From assembly GCA_050084985.1 (NCBI GenBank), contig JBITNC010000001.1:5208001-5272000 (forward strand): DNA of 64,000 nt, written 5' to 3'. A model generated the notes under the pieces. It searched no databases. It was not told where the DNA came from and saw only the letters and a list, made by a program, of their open reading frames with translations. The translations under genes and the position numbers were made by a program. Below are positions 33,753 through 45,912 of the stretch, piece by piece (position 1 is the stretch's first letter; each line of letters begins with the position of its first letter). Source of the stretch: Nageia nagi. Lineage: Eukaryota; Pinophyta.

Positions 33753-35824
33753 TGTATATCCATACATAATAAATTCTTTATTAGAGCCTCGGTGTACTTT
33801 ACTTGCAACTATGAGTTCATTTTAAGATCTTCGAAAGTTTTTTGAATAAATAAAGCAAGCTGGATAAAATGATGATGTCACGGAAGATAAAATAGTCACG
33901 TCTTGGTAAAGACCAGGTTCCGAAGTGATGAGGTCAGTAAGGGGTGATCAAATAGTCGGAGTCAGTAAGTAAAGCATTCCAAAATGAAATGATGATGTCA
34001 CAGAAGAAGGGCTAAAGCTTAGCTATGGAAAAGCCCAGGTTTCAGAGAAAGTGAGTAAAACATTCTAGAAGTATGAAGATGATGTCATGAGGAGGATGAT
34101 GTTCACAATTTTGAATGAAATCGGGTCTCGAAAGTGATGAGGTCAACAAGAGATAATCGAAGAAGCTGGAGCCTGAAAATTAAGTGTTTCGGAAGTAAAG
34201 CATTCTGGAATAAGATGATGACATCACAGAGGATAAGATAGTCGCATTTTGGTAAAGATCAGCTTTTGGAGATGATGAGATCAGCAAGGGGTGATTAAAA
34301 AGGCCAGAGTCAGTAGATAAAGCATTCCAAAATGAAATGATAAAAGCTCAGTTGTGGAAAAGCCCGGGTTCCAGAGAAAGTGAGTAAAATATGTTTGGAA
34401 GTATGAAGATGACATCATGGGGAGAATAATGTTCACATTTTTGAATGAAACTGGGTCCTAGAAGTGATGAGATCAGCAAGAGATAATTGAATAAGTCGGA
34501 GCCTGAAAATTAAGTGTTCCAGAAGTAAAGCATTCCGGAATAAGATGATGACATCACAGAGGATAAGATAGTTGCATTTTGGTAAAGATCGGGTTTCGGA
34601 GATGATGAGATCAGTAAGGGGTGATTAAAAAGGTTGGAGTTAGTAGATAAAGCATTCCAGAATGAAATGATAAAAGCTCAGTTGTGGAAAAGCCTGGGTT
34701 CCAGAGAAAGTGAGTAAAACATTTCCAGAAGTATGAAGATGACATCACGGGGAGAATAATGTTCACATTTTTGAATGAAACTGGGTCTCGAAAGTGATGA
34801 GGTTAGCAAGAAGTGATCGGATAACCGAAGCCAGTGAGTAAAATTTTTCGAAAGTATGAAGATGACATCACGGGGAGAATGATGTTCACATTTTTTTTAA
34901 AATTGGGTCTTAAAAGCAATGAGGTTAGCAAGGAGTGATCAAATAGCCGGAGCCAGTGAATAGAACATTTCGAAATGTAGAAATGAGAATAGTAAAGAGA
35001 GATCAAATAGTAGGAGCCAGTAAATAGAATATCCCAGAAGAGACGAGGATAGCGAGAAGTCAGATCACAATCACCAAGAAGCCGTATCATCTGCAATCTA
35101 CCCAGTTTTGTAATATTCTACCAAGTGGCATATGTAGGTAGTATCAGTTAAAAGAAGGCTAGAATCTTGAAGCTGTTTTGTAAACGTTTCTATTCTGCAA
35201 TTCTTGTAACTGTTGTTGTCTTCAGTATAAGTATATGAAAATAAAGTGAAAGAAGGGTCGGAAGCCCTAGTATTACTCTTTACATTTATTCTCGAAGACC
35301 TGTAGTTTTTATCAGTAATATGATACCATCTTGACCTTTCTTGTCTAGCACTCATGATTGTTATTCTTAATTAGGTTACATTATGGCAGCTTGGCTTGTT
35401 TCCTAAATGGTAATCGCAAGATGCTAGTATAACTATGTCTGCTACATGGTAGAGTAAAGCTGGGAAACTATTAGAGAGTGAGAGCTTGTACCATAGTTGC
35501 TACACTAGATTCAGACCAAGGTTTCACACACTATGAAAGCCCGCGCTGAACTAGTGATCCACCTTTGCTTTCTCTCTTGTTACCCTAAGCCTTTGCTTAA
35601 ATTCCTCGCACTCTACTCCTTTTATTTTCCTTTCCTATTACCCTAACCTCTTTGCTTAAATTCCTCGCACTCTACTCTTTTATTTTTCTTTCCTGCTACT
35701 TTTCCTACACCTAATGTATAAGGAACTAGCCTTCTCTGGAGATCAAACTATCACCATAGTCTGTTCTTGATTTACTTTGGTTAAGATTGTTCGTGGCGCA
35801 TATATTACACAATATTAATCAACA
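33753..35824 (+). repeat. Element 2 3' LTR
   Basis: Starts TGTATATCC and ends ATCAACA. It aligns along its whole length with the 5' LTR and has the same eight GATGAYRTCA cores, at about 33871, 33991, 34078, 34217, 34408, 34547, 34738 and 34861. In this copy all of them are TGATGTCA or TGACATCA. Differences from the 5' LTR are mostly transitions. Confidence 0.94.
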
Positions 35825-36939
35825 CTCACTACTTCTGGGATTGATGATGCCCTAGATCTCCTAGTACAAACTCTGTAGGTTGATAAAAATATTGTAATTG
35901 CATTCTATCATTTCTTTATAAATACAGTTACTTTTTGCTATCAAAATATTACTATTTTTCTCTCTATGCTTAGATGTTGGATTTGGAAGTATCATTACAT
36001 TATTGAATTGCTATTTTTTCTTCTTGGTTGTAACATTGGATCTAGAGTGTCTATTTTATTTTTTGACATATGTTTGGGCTCTCCAACTAGGACATTGGGT
36101 TTTTGGAGTATTTTTGCAATATTAAAAAATCATTTTGCCTCTTGATTTGGATTCTTATCACCTTACTTTCACTTTTGAAAGTTTATCCTATTTTTGAGAT
36201 TAATGCTAATATAAGTTCATGATTGGAGAGTTTATCCTTGTTTACATTCCTTTATCTTGCAGGATAATTAAAAATTTGATGGAGTGGTTAAAAAGGTTCT
36301 CCCTTATCCATGATTGAAATTTTGTTGGAATGGTTAAAAAAGTTTTCCCTTCTCTAAAATTGCAAATTTTTAGAGTGGTTAAAAAGTTTTACCCTTCTTC
36401 AAATTGCAATTTATGCCACTTTACTTATATTATTGGGAAGTTTATCCATTATGGATTGATGCCACTTTTGAAAAGAATATTCATGTTGGTGAATTATGGA
36501 TTAGTGTCACTTTACTTTTTCCATCATATGCACCTTGACTTGTGGCATGACCAAGTTGGCATTTAGTGGCTTGTTCTTTATCTAGGCAACAATATTGTTG
36601 AAGGAGACCTTAAAACCTCCAAAACAACATGTTTATTAATAGAAAATAACTTATGCATCTTGACTTATGAATTTATATAATCAAGATGGCATTATTTGGG
36701 GCATGGTCAAGTTGACACAATGTGTCTAGTAAATCTTGACTTAGTGACATAATAATTTTGGCTTAATAGCTTATGATATTTTGATCAAAGTATATGTATT
36801 TGAAAGTTTTCTCAAGTCTAGTGCATTAGTTGTTTGGGAAAATGTAATGCTTAAGTAACTTTTAGATTAGATGTTTGTAATTATAGTTTGGCCTTTTCTA
36901 AAATGTGCTTAACCTTAATTTGTTTAAGATACTTCATGT
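35825..36939. other. AT-rich flank with a small tandem repeat, no gene
   Basis: No protein block seen. GAGTGGTTAAAAAGGTTCTCCCTT-like units occur three times near 36276, 36319 and 36368, about 46 bp apart, each ending in a TTCCCTT or TACCCTT string. Further down, the phrase TATGGATT(G/A)(A/G)TG recurs near 36450 and 36497. May be the decayed 5' part of the following Copia element. Confidence 0.45.
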
Positions 36940-37705
36940 TATGGAACCTCAAATCCTTATGTTGGCTTATAAGTATAAAGGCATAGATTTGAGAAGGATA
37001 AGATGACAAGGGCTTCCCAACCTGTTCAATTGGTTCTTTTAGATTTCATGGCTATGTCTCAAATTAAGTCTCTTGGGGAGCTCCATATATCCTTAACTTT
37101 TTTTTGACTTTAGTAGGATAACCTTTGACTACTTAGTTGAGCACAAAAATCAAACCTTTGATAGGATTCAAAGAATTAAAAAATGTTAGATGAAAATCAA
37201 ACTAACTTCCATATGTTAAGATCATACAATAGGGATGAATATAATAGCATTGAGTTCAATTACTATTGTATCAAATATGTGATATAGAGGCAATTCATAA
37301 TCTCTTATACCCTATGGGATGAAGAAGTAAATACTATGATCTACACCCTAAATAGGTGCCCCAAGAAAGCAATTGAAGGCAAAACCTCATATGATGCATG
37401 GATGGGAAAGAAACCTAACATCACTCTCTTAAGTTTCTTTTGGTTGTGATACCTATACCTTCATTATTTAACAGAAAAGAAAAAGTTGGAAAAGAGATCC
37501 AAAAAGTGCATCTTTATGGGCTATGATAGTCAGCATAGAGGCTATAGGCTCTACTCTCCTTCCTCCAAAGCAAAGTTTATCTCGAGGAATGTTAAGCTCA
37601 ATGAAATTTCTAAGGAATCTACTTCCTATGAATACTTGGATGATCTTGATAACAATTATGTTACACCTAACTACTTGGATGTCGGTGTAGAGAAGTTACC
37701 ATAGG
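36940..37705 (+). pseudogene. Ty1/Copia integrase region, decayed
   Basis: Shifting frames give IKSLGELHISLTFF near 37070, FDRIQRIKKC-like sequence, YNSIEFNYYCIKY near 37250, NRCPKKAIEGKTSYDAWMGK at about 37350-37410, and from 37486 KRSKKCIFMGYDSQHRGYRL followed by ISRNVKLNE. The last two blocks are hallmarks of the C-terminal half of Copia integrase. The gene order integrase before RT, seen with the next feature, is the Copia order. Confidence 0.9.
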
Positions 37706-37779
37706 AGGAAAACTCTCCAATAAAAAGGATAATAAGAATTATGATCTTGAACAAATCCTTATTTGCAAAAATTGATAAC

Positions 37780-39335
37780 AAAAATGAGTCCTCATCATTC
37801 AAGAGAGCTTCAAAGTATGAATGATATATGGAAGCCATAAAAGTGGAGTATGAGGCATTTATAAAAAATAAAACTTAGAACTTGGTTCCTTATTCGAATA
37901 CAAAATGTGATTGGCAATAAGTGGATCGACAAGGTTAAATACAATTCAATTAGGGATATTGAGAGGTATAAGGAAAGGTTAGTGGCCAAAGGTTTTGCTC
38001 AAAAATACAAAGTTAATAATGAGAAAACCTTTGCTCCCATGGAAAAGATTCCCATTATAAAGATAATCCTTACTCTTTCAATAGCTTAGGGTTGGAAGGT
38101 TTTTCAACTCGATGTAAAATGTGTGTTTCTCAATGGTAACTTAGATGTGGAAATATACATGAATCAACTCAAAGGGTTTGTTGTGGAAGGGAAAGAGTCC
38201 TTTGTGTTCAAGCTAAATAAGTTATTGTATGAACTTAAGCAAGCACCTAGAGCTTAGTACTAGAATATTTCAGGTTATTATGAGAATATTAGATTCTCTA
38301 AGCACTTCTCCAACTCTGATCTATATGTACTTAATTAGGGAAAATATTTCGTCTTGATTGTTATTTACATGGATGATCTTCTTATCATTAGGAATAATGA
38401 TGAAATCATACAAGAGTGCATATACAAACTTAAGGCAACTCATGAAATGACTTATCTTGATCTCTTGCGCTACTATCTTGATATGCAAGTGTACTAATAC
38501 AAGGATTGTACTTACCTTTAGTTAATCCAAGTATATCTCAAACATTTTGTAGAAGTTTGGAATGTAGTGCAAAACTACTACAATCCCAGTATCTCCTAGA
38601 ATCACTTTGACTCTTAGCTCTAAATCTCAACTCATAGATGTTATTTCTTATTGGAAATTAATTGGTATTCTACTATATTTGTCTATCTCCAAGTCAAATA
38701 TTACCTTTGCAGTAAATTTGATAGCATGATTTATGCAAAAATTGTATGTTGAGCATCTCAATGTTGTTAAGCAAATATTGAGGTATGTTACAGGAATGAA
38801 GGATATTGCTCTCAAGTATTTCAAGTTTTTCTCATTTGTTCTCCCAAGATTCTTAGATTTTGACTATGGAGGAGAAAAAGATGATAGAAAATCAACCTCT
38901 ACGTATATGTTTAGCATTGTTTCAAGTGTTATCTCATGGGATTTTAAGAAGAAAAACTATTATTTCTCTTTCCACCATAGAAGTTGAATACCAAGACATG
39001 TTTGTTGTAGCCCAAGAAACTATTTTTCTTAGGTATCTTTTGAAAAAAATTAGGTATGAGCAAGCTCACCCATCTCAAATTTTTTCAAATAATTAGTCAT
39101 CTATTCTTTAGCTAAGAATTTTATTTTCCATCAAAGAATAAAATATGTTGAAATCCAAACATACTTCATCATGGAGAAGGTTCTATATGATATCATACAC
39201 TTGCAATATTTTCCATCTACATTGAACTCTATTAATTTGTTTACTAAATGCCTTCTTGAAGCTCAATTTTGCAAGCTCAAGGATTTTATCAGGTTAGTGA
39301 AGTTTCTCTCAAGGAGGAGTGAAGTTTGAATTCTT
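37780..39335 (+). pseudogene. Ty1/Copia reverse transcriptase and RNase H, decayed
   Basis: RT starts with YMEAIKVEYEAFIKNKT (about 37829), then WIDKVKYNSIRDIERYKERL, VAKGFAQKYKVNNEKTFAPM, and VFQLDVKCVFLNGNLDVEIY near 38100. LLYELKQAPRA is at about 38227 and the catalytic box IYMDDLLII near 38367, with YLDMQV near 38480. RNase H shows ILRYVTGMKDIALKYF, DDRKSTSTYMFSI and EVEY; the classical DAD/DSDW motif is replaced by DFDYGG. The tail LFTKCLLEAQFCKLKDFIR ends at about 39300. The string AAGGAGGAGTGAAG at 39311-39324 is a polypurine-tract candidate. Stops and indels inactivate it. Confidence 0.92.
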
Positions 39336-39957
39336 GTATTGAAATCATATTTGTGATGACAACTTCACCCTTAGGAGGATTTTTGTTGTAGAGTGTTGAT
39401 CTTTATGTGTACCTTTTAGCTAGTTCTAGTGATAAACTATTTGTACACCTTGACGATATGATTGACCATCATTAGCATTATTCAATTATCCATGTGGGAG
39501 GAACTCATATGTGCATATGATAAATTATTTTTTTACACTACTCAGTTATCCATATGTGAAGAACTCGTATATGCATTTTGTTATGCTCTATTTGTGATGT
39601 TAATCAACACATATTTTCTATACAATAGGTGACTATAAGTATTGGCTTAGCATCTTCATGATGACTTAAATGTACCATTGATCAGTTTATAGATGGAATT
39701 AATTGATTCATTTATCTTATGTTGATATAAATATTTATTTGATGGATCTAGCTAATCTTATTTATGAGTTGCTTGTAGCTTGCAAGTTTCTTCTTGAGAG
39801 TGGAGGTTACCTATTGCGAGTGGAAGGCTCATGGAGGCTCATCATGTCAACTTGTTATTGAATGACTACTTTATATAATGAAATCAATTATGGTTAATGA
39901 TTGTATTGTAAACCATTTTGTCAAATGATAAAGTAATTAGCATTATGTGTAAGGAAT
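39336..39957. other. Possible Copia 3' LTR, not provable
   Basis: Follows the polypurine-tract candidate of the Copia remnant, where an LTR should lie. No matching 5' copy was found in the window. CATGTG(G/A)(G/A)GAACTC(A/G)TATGTGCAT-type strings recur at 39492 and 39553. No coding sequence. Confidence 0.35.
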
Positions 39958-40065
39958 GATGGGCAAAATTATAATTTTCAAATGTTGGCGAACACGATTT
40001 GAAGTCATGGCAAAAGGTGTTCAAAACTTGTGCAAGGTAAGTGGCAAAATTAAATTTTACAAAAA
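39958..40065 (+). repeat. Candidate left terminal inverted repeat of a large transposon
   Basis: Begins GGGCAAAATTATAATTTTC and passes through TTGTGCAAGG to a run of nine A followed by TT. The reverse complement of 48431-48545 begins GGCCAATATTTTATTTTA, passes through TTTTGCAAGC at nearly the same distance and also ends in nine A plus TT. Similarity is weak and AT-driven, and no target-site duplication was found. Confidence 0.25.
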
Positions 40066-40116
40066 AAAATTGGAATTTTTTGGTGAAATATATTATTTTT
40101 TAGTTTCATGAAATTT

Positions 40117-40650
40117 TATACAGATGATCATTTGTAGATTAGTGCAGATGATCATTTATAGATCAATGTAAAAGATTGCTTGCATAAATGTAAAGATGAT
40201 CATTTGCATAAAAGTGTAGATGATCATCTGTATAAAAGTGCAAAGGATCATCAGCACTTTTACATAGATGATCATCTGCCCTTTTATCAAGATGATCATC
40301 TACATAAAGGGAGGGATGATTATCTGCATATAAGCACAGATGATCATCTGCATAGAAGTGTAGATGATCATCTGTATAAAAGTGTATATGATCGTTAACA
40401 CTTTTATACATATTATCATTTGAACTATAATAAATATGATTATCTACATAAAGGGAGGTATGATCATCTGCATAAATGTGCAGACTATCGTTTGCATAAA
40501 AGCACAAATAATCATCTATGTTTTTATGTAGTTGATCATCTATATTTTTATTCATATGATTATCTCTGCTTTTGTATAGATGATTGTATGTATTTTTATA
40601 TATATGATTATCTATACATTGGCATTGTCGATCATCTACACTCAAAATAA
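40117..40650. repeat. Minisatellite A: about 22 units of 24 bp with GATGATCATC core
   Basis: Consensus GATGATCATCTGCATAAAAG plus about four variable bases. The core GATGATCATC is a perfect palindrome. Open frames run through it on both strands (40180-40398 plus; 40163-40711 minus, 182 codons) with 8-residue repeats such as DDHLHKSV and DDHLHFYA. These are a by-product of a 24-base period with few stops, not evidence of a protein. Confidence 0.9.
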
Positions 40651-40892
40651 AATGACTTATTGGAAAAGGCATTAAATACGATTGTACATCATAAATGCTA
40701 ACACATGTCAACTATTATAAAAGGGCTTCCGTTGGTCATTGTCACCTCATGTCACACCACTCTGACCTCTCTGGATCTATTGTTACCTCTATTCCCCCTT
40801 TTCCCTCCTTTTCGCATGCAACTTTCCAAATTATTCCTTTCCCTCCTACATTATAAATCCACCCTTCCTCAAGTCCTCACTACACAAGATCA

Positions 40893-43800
40893 CCATGTCG
40901 ACCTCTAATGCTACCGTAATAGCCACTATACCATTATATAGCTACAAGAATCTCATTTACCCCAAAATTTCCAAGATTCTTACAACTCTTATATACAACT
41001 TTAGATGGCTATAAGAATCCAACCTTATGTCATTGGTTTCAATGGGCACATTTTCGAATGATATTCCTCTTCTTGATGCAATTATTAACTTGTTTGAGAA
41101 GAAAAATTTGACTATTACAATGATAATCCATGGGAAACTTATTTCTTTCTTTGTCAAACCCTCTGATGTACATAGGTTGATAGGTCTATCATACAATGAT
41201 GTTAAGGAGCAAGTTAATATGAAGGTGGCTTTGTTAAATGGCAAAGATAAAATTCATTTAGAAACAAAGTATGGTATCCAAGATGAATGTTTAATAGGTG
41301 AAAGTATCTAGTATTATTTTTATTGATTTTGATGTGTCTTTCATTCTTTTTAATTTACTTTACTTAGAATGATTTGATGATTTAGAATATTTTTTGTAGT
41401 TAACTACAATCCCTTGAGAAGGGGTCTCAATTTGCAAGATGTCCACAACCCTTTATTGAAGGTTGTCATAGAGATTTTTCAAGCCTAAATAGTTTTACGA
41501 GGGAGAGCACTAGACATTCCATTTTGGGGGCTTTATTACATTTTGAGATGTATTGAGCATAGAATATTTTATTGGTGCTCTTTCATTGCAAATAGGATCA
41601 AATTTGACATTGGGACTATCAAAATATCAAGTTCCCAAAATGTCTACTTCTCCATCTGTAACTATTTGCTTGCTTTATACTATGAGGTTCTTTATTCTCT
41701 ATAAAGTACCCCACCTCTAACAATTAATCATGGTCATCTCAATTCCTTGACACTAACTGTAAAAGAAGTGTAGGTACCAAAATCATTAATTATGTTTTTA
41801 TTTTGAATTTGATGTGTATTTAGTATATAATTGATAATTGTATATGATTTATTGAAAATTTTGTTTAAACTTAATGCATAAGAAGGCATCAAATTCAACC
41901 TTTTGCAGATAGACTGCAATAAAAGGATCATAGCTAGAAGATGTTGGAGATTCACAAGGGGAAATTGATTCACCCTTGGTGAGGAAATCTCCAAAAAGGT
42001 ATAGGTGAAATGTAAATATCATCTCATATTTAAGGGATAATTTTATTTTGTAATACCATAGTCATAGCCTTTCTCATTTATTAAAAAAAATACTCAAATT
42101 AATTTTGATGATGATAATTAATTTGAACAACTACAACAACACAACTCTACTATCCCACTCCCAAGTATTCACACTTTATTTGTACAACATACATTAGCAG
42201 TTTGGCAGTTAGTCTATGAGATTGCACAAACAATCATCAGTGTCATTTAATAGAGGATCATCAATGAGACTTAATTGATGATAGTTAGAGTAATATCATT
42301 AATGATCATCTATTAAATGACACTGATAATTGTTTGTGCAATATTAAAGATGATCATCTATGTCATCTTAAAGATAATCATCATGGATAAGTCACTAATG
42401 ATCATCTTTACAATAACACTAATGATGATCAACATGGATAACTCACTGATGATCATCTTGAGAATGACATAGATGATCATCTTAGCCTTATCACAGATAA
42501 TCATTAGTGTTATCTTAAAGATGATCGTCAATGATTTATTCATGAAGATCATCAATGAGATTGCAGATAATCATTTAGTCTAGTTTCTAAATATTTGTTT
42601 AATTATTTATTAATTATAGATGCAAATATGGTTCAAAATATAGTTTATTCACCACTAGCAAGGCAAGTAACATAGGTAAAACCAATTTCCATAGAATCCA
42701 CACAAGTATTTAAGCCAGGAGGTAAACAAAGTAGTCTTAGATGAATACCTTGAAATAATTATCTATTTTTCATTATCTATAGTGCAATGTGTTATGATTA
42801 AATTACAAATCCAATAAATTCAATTTTTGAAGGTGGGAGGCCCAATATTTTAATTCCATAGAAGTAACCCATTATTTTGCAAGTAGTGCTTCCACCCTTA
42901 TTTTGCCAATGAGAGGCCAGGTGCAAGTGTAGCCAAGAAGCAAACAAATTCCTTTAGATATTTTATGAAATGTTTTAGCTAGTGGCGAAGCTACTTCAAC
43001 TCAAAGAGGGTGAAGTAGAAGAATAATGAAATCAAAAGCTTCTAGCACATACAATATTCCATCAATTAGCAATGTCCCAAATTTCACTTTATCAAATATT
43101 AATTCAGCCACATGTGATATTGTTGGTCTTTGTACACCAGACCTTTATGAGGATTATCTAAAGGGAATGGTAGAAGAGAAAGGCACCATGCATGGTGAAG
43201 GAAAAGGGAAAGAGAGTCAATTAGGAAAGATAAAATTTGCTTCCCTTTATGCTAACATTAACATCAATCACATTTTAAAAAAGTTAGAAAATTTAGATGT
43301 CGAAGCCCAAGCTATTACAACTCTTAGAACATTAATATGCAAAAGGTGGAAATTGTCGAAGCTGTAAAAGAAGTAGCAGAGGTAAGAATTTTTTAAGCAA
43401 TTTCATTTTCATTTTCTTATTGTAGTTTTATTTTCTTATTTTATTTCAATTTTCATATCTAAGTATCATCTTTATTTTATTTTTCAATCCAACTTTGATA
43501 ACTTGAAAAAATAAGTAAACAACTTGGTTGTTCAAGTTGAAAAGGTAAAGAAGAGCCTGCTTAATGTATCTACAATGAAGGACAAGCTCCTTAAAGCTTT
43601 AAAGGATAATAATGCACTAAAATTAATAAGAAAGGAGCATAATATGGACTACCACATTCTGATGAAGCAAAAAGAGGAGACTGAAGCTGTGGAGATATCG
43701 AGAGAGGATGGAGGGAAAGAGTTGAGAAACTTAGTACACACATTGGATACTACACAAAGAGAAGTACTGACAGGAGTAGAGTTGGGATCAACATCCCAAC

Positions 43801-43895
43801 CTACATTTACTAAAGATACTACTCTTGAGCAACAAAGTGAGGAGATTCATGAGAATGTTAAAGACATTATTGATAAGACAATATTTCAAATTTAA
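40893..43895 (+). pseudogene. Relict multi-exon gene, possible plant transposon-protein/mobile-domain type with coiled-coil C-terminus
   Basis: Exon 1 begins at ATG 40893 (MSTSNATVIATIPLYSYKNL); after one stop it continues to about 41295 with NDIPLLDAIINLFEKKNLTI, IHGKLISFFVKPSDVHRLIG and KYGIQDECLIG. A GT...TTTTTTGTAG intron fits 41296-41400. The next exon has VLRGRALDIPFWGLYYILRC and CSFIANRIKFDIGTIKISSS. A TTGCAG acceptor near 41909 and an ATTATAG acceptor near 42619 suggest more introns. The later exons at 43026-43380 and 43515-43895 are Lys/Glu-rich coiled coil, with a frameshift near 43330. The middle resembles plant Transposase_32/mobile-domain proteins (low certainty). Minisatellite B lies in a predicted intron. 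Confidence 0.5.
42225..42585. repeat. Minisatellite B: GATNATC array inside the plus-strand relict gene
   Basis: About 12-14 units of roughly 24-28 bp carrying GATGATCATC, GATAATCATC or GATGATCATT, with spacers based on AATGACACT and TTATCTTAAA. It lies between the exon-like pieces at 41909-41998 and 42620, in what looks like an intron. The core is the same as in array A but the spacers differ. Confidence 0.8.
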
Positions 43896-44261
43896 ACATG
43901 AAGTGGGAATTTGGATGTTTGACACTTTTTTTATAAAAACTTTTGCAAAGTGTTTTTAATTTAGAAAGACTTGTTGTACTTGTTTGATGTTGTGGCATTG
44001 TTAATAATGCAAGCAAGTTTTTTTTGAACCATTACAATTATTGTTAGACATTGAATGTTTACATAAGTATGAGCAAATATTTTTTAAGTATATTTTATTT
44101 GCATAAATATATGATTTAAAATGGTATTTTTGAATGATTATGGTAAGACATTGAAGAATATTAGAATGGTAACTTATTTTTTAGAGGAATATTAGTGTAA
44201 TCATGTAATGTTTGGCCAAGTATTTTCTTTGAATGATAGCATTTGTATGTAATTTCAAATG
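43896..44261. other. AT-rich 3' flank of the plus-strand relict gene
   Basis: Starts after the stop at 43893-43895. It is T-rich with poly(T) runs and AATAAT strings and would be the 3' untranslated region. No other feature. Confidence 0.4.
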
Positions 44262-44545
44262 TAAAAGATCATTAATGTATTAATGCAATTGAGTATCTAT
44301 GTCAATACACAAACGATCATCTATTTAAGGACACTTACGATCATTTGTGTCACAACACTTATAATCGTTAATGTCTTAACATAGATAATCATTAGTGCCT
44401 TGACATAGATGATCATCTACGTATTGACACAGATAATAGCTAGTGTATTAACATAGACAATCATCAATGTTCTAACATAGATGTTTATTTATGTCAATAC
44501 ACTAACAATTGTCTGTGTCAAGACACTAATGATCATCTGTGTTAA
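44262..44545. repeat. Minisatellite C: about 12 units with GATNATC(A/T) core
   Basis: Units of about 24 bp, such as TTAACATAGATAATCATTAGTG and ATTGACACAGATAATAGC, recur through the segment. The shared core is GATCATC or GATAATCAT with spacers based on CTAACATA and TCAATACAC. It lies between the 3' ends of the two convergent relict genes. Confidence 0.8.
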
Positions 44546-45747
44546 GAATCAAGATTCAAGATGCATGGATTCATCAAAGAAATTAGAATAACTATAAATA
44601 ATTTAATCTAACTTAATAAATGGCATATACAATGTCTACATAACATTGTTCAAAAACAACATTCACTTACATCCACACAGTGAAAAATCCATGAAGTTCT
44701 TAACAAATTACATTACAGGTCATAGTATAAAAATTGACTCATAGCTATGGTAGCTAGAATATGTTCATTAGAGAACTAGATCCAGTAGTGCACCCATCTA
44801 AATCTTTTGAGACATTTAGAATGTGATCTATGAAGATATCCTCATCTTCCTTTTCATCTATTTTATTTACTCCCCTTCTCTCGCTCAATGATTTCCATAA
44901 CGCTATTGCTCTGTCATAAGGAAAGCTTTTCGATGTATGATGTGAGACATAAATTCGCAAATTACTTTCAAGATTTTTATCCAATTTATTTCATATTTTT
45001 ATTTAACATACTACAAAGCACTAAAAACCTTTTCATCTTCCATAAAACCCAAAATCATTATCTGATACATTTCGTATAAATTAAAACACTCTAACATTGA
45101 ATCTTGCATCATACTACTTGGATACAAGTTTTTCCATAAGTGTTATAGAACTAGGATCTAATGCATTCAATAATTTTTTAAACTGGCCAACCATTATCAA
45201 GCCAAAAGTTCTAGATTGTTGAATCAAATCCTTTTTATCTAGAATTCATTTTATCTAAACACCATTTACTTCAATAGTTCTTCCAAAATGATTTACTATA
45301 TTCTCCATATATTTATTAAAAAATTAACTTGTATTGCTATAATCCGATATCGAATTCCACAAATTTAGATTCACCATAGCCATAGCTTCAAGCAAATCAT
45401 CTCTATGAAATCTTTATCTAATTTCTTTTCTTAATATATCTGAAATATATCTTAGCTTAATACTTGATTCTTGCAAAATTCTTTCAAATTTGATAGGCAT
45501 TATAGGAACTTGCTCAAATTTAATTTAAGTGGATGACACTACAACCTATCTTTTGAAATAATATAGAGGAATATCTATATCATTGATGCTAATACAAACT
45601 TTGTCAACAACATTAAAGCTTAAAAAACTTTTCAGATTTTTCACATTTATCAATGAATTCCAATTCTCAAATAATGGATCTATAAAATTTATTTCATACA
45701 ACCTATTAATAGCCTAGCATACCTATTTTCTTTCACTTACGAAATCA

Positions 45748-45912
<165 letters not shown>

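Larger units (their letters stand above)
21568..35824 (+). mobile_element. Element 2: full-length Ty3/Gypsy retrotransposon with third ORF, 14.3 kb
   Basis: Bounded by direct LTRs of 2071 and 2072 bases. Internal order is primer site, gag, protease, extra RNase H, RT, inactive classical RNase H, integrase, spacer and ORF3. The five bases before (ACGCA) and after (CTCAC) do not form a target-site duplication. Gag, pol and ORF3 are broken by in-frame stops, many at likely Gln, Arg or Trp codons, and by single-base frameshifts, so the copy is non-autonomous. It is still the best-preserved of the three elements. The LTRs differ mainly by C/T and G/A transitions. Confidence 0.95.

Noticed and set aside
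21563-35829. Target-site duplication of element 2
   Set aside because: The five bases on the two sides (ACGCA and CTCAC) do not match. Either the site has decayed, the ends are off by a few bases, or recombination occurred.
40117-40650. CRISPR-like array
   Set aside because: Units are directly tandem with a 24-bp period and drifting spacers, not repeats separated by unique spacers. The setting is a plant nuclear genome with no cas genes.
40163-40711. Open frame of 182 codons on minus strand with 8-residue His/Asp repeats
   Set aside because: It lies almost wholly within a 24-bp minisatellite. A period divisible by three with few stops opens frames on both strands, and the plus strand gives similar repeats.
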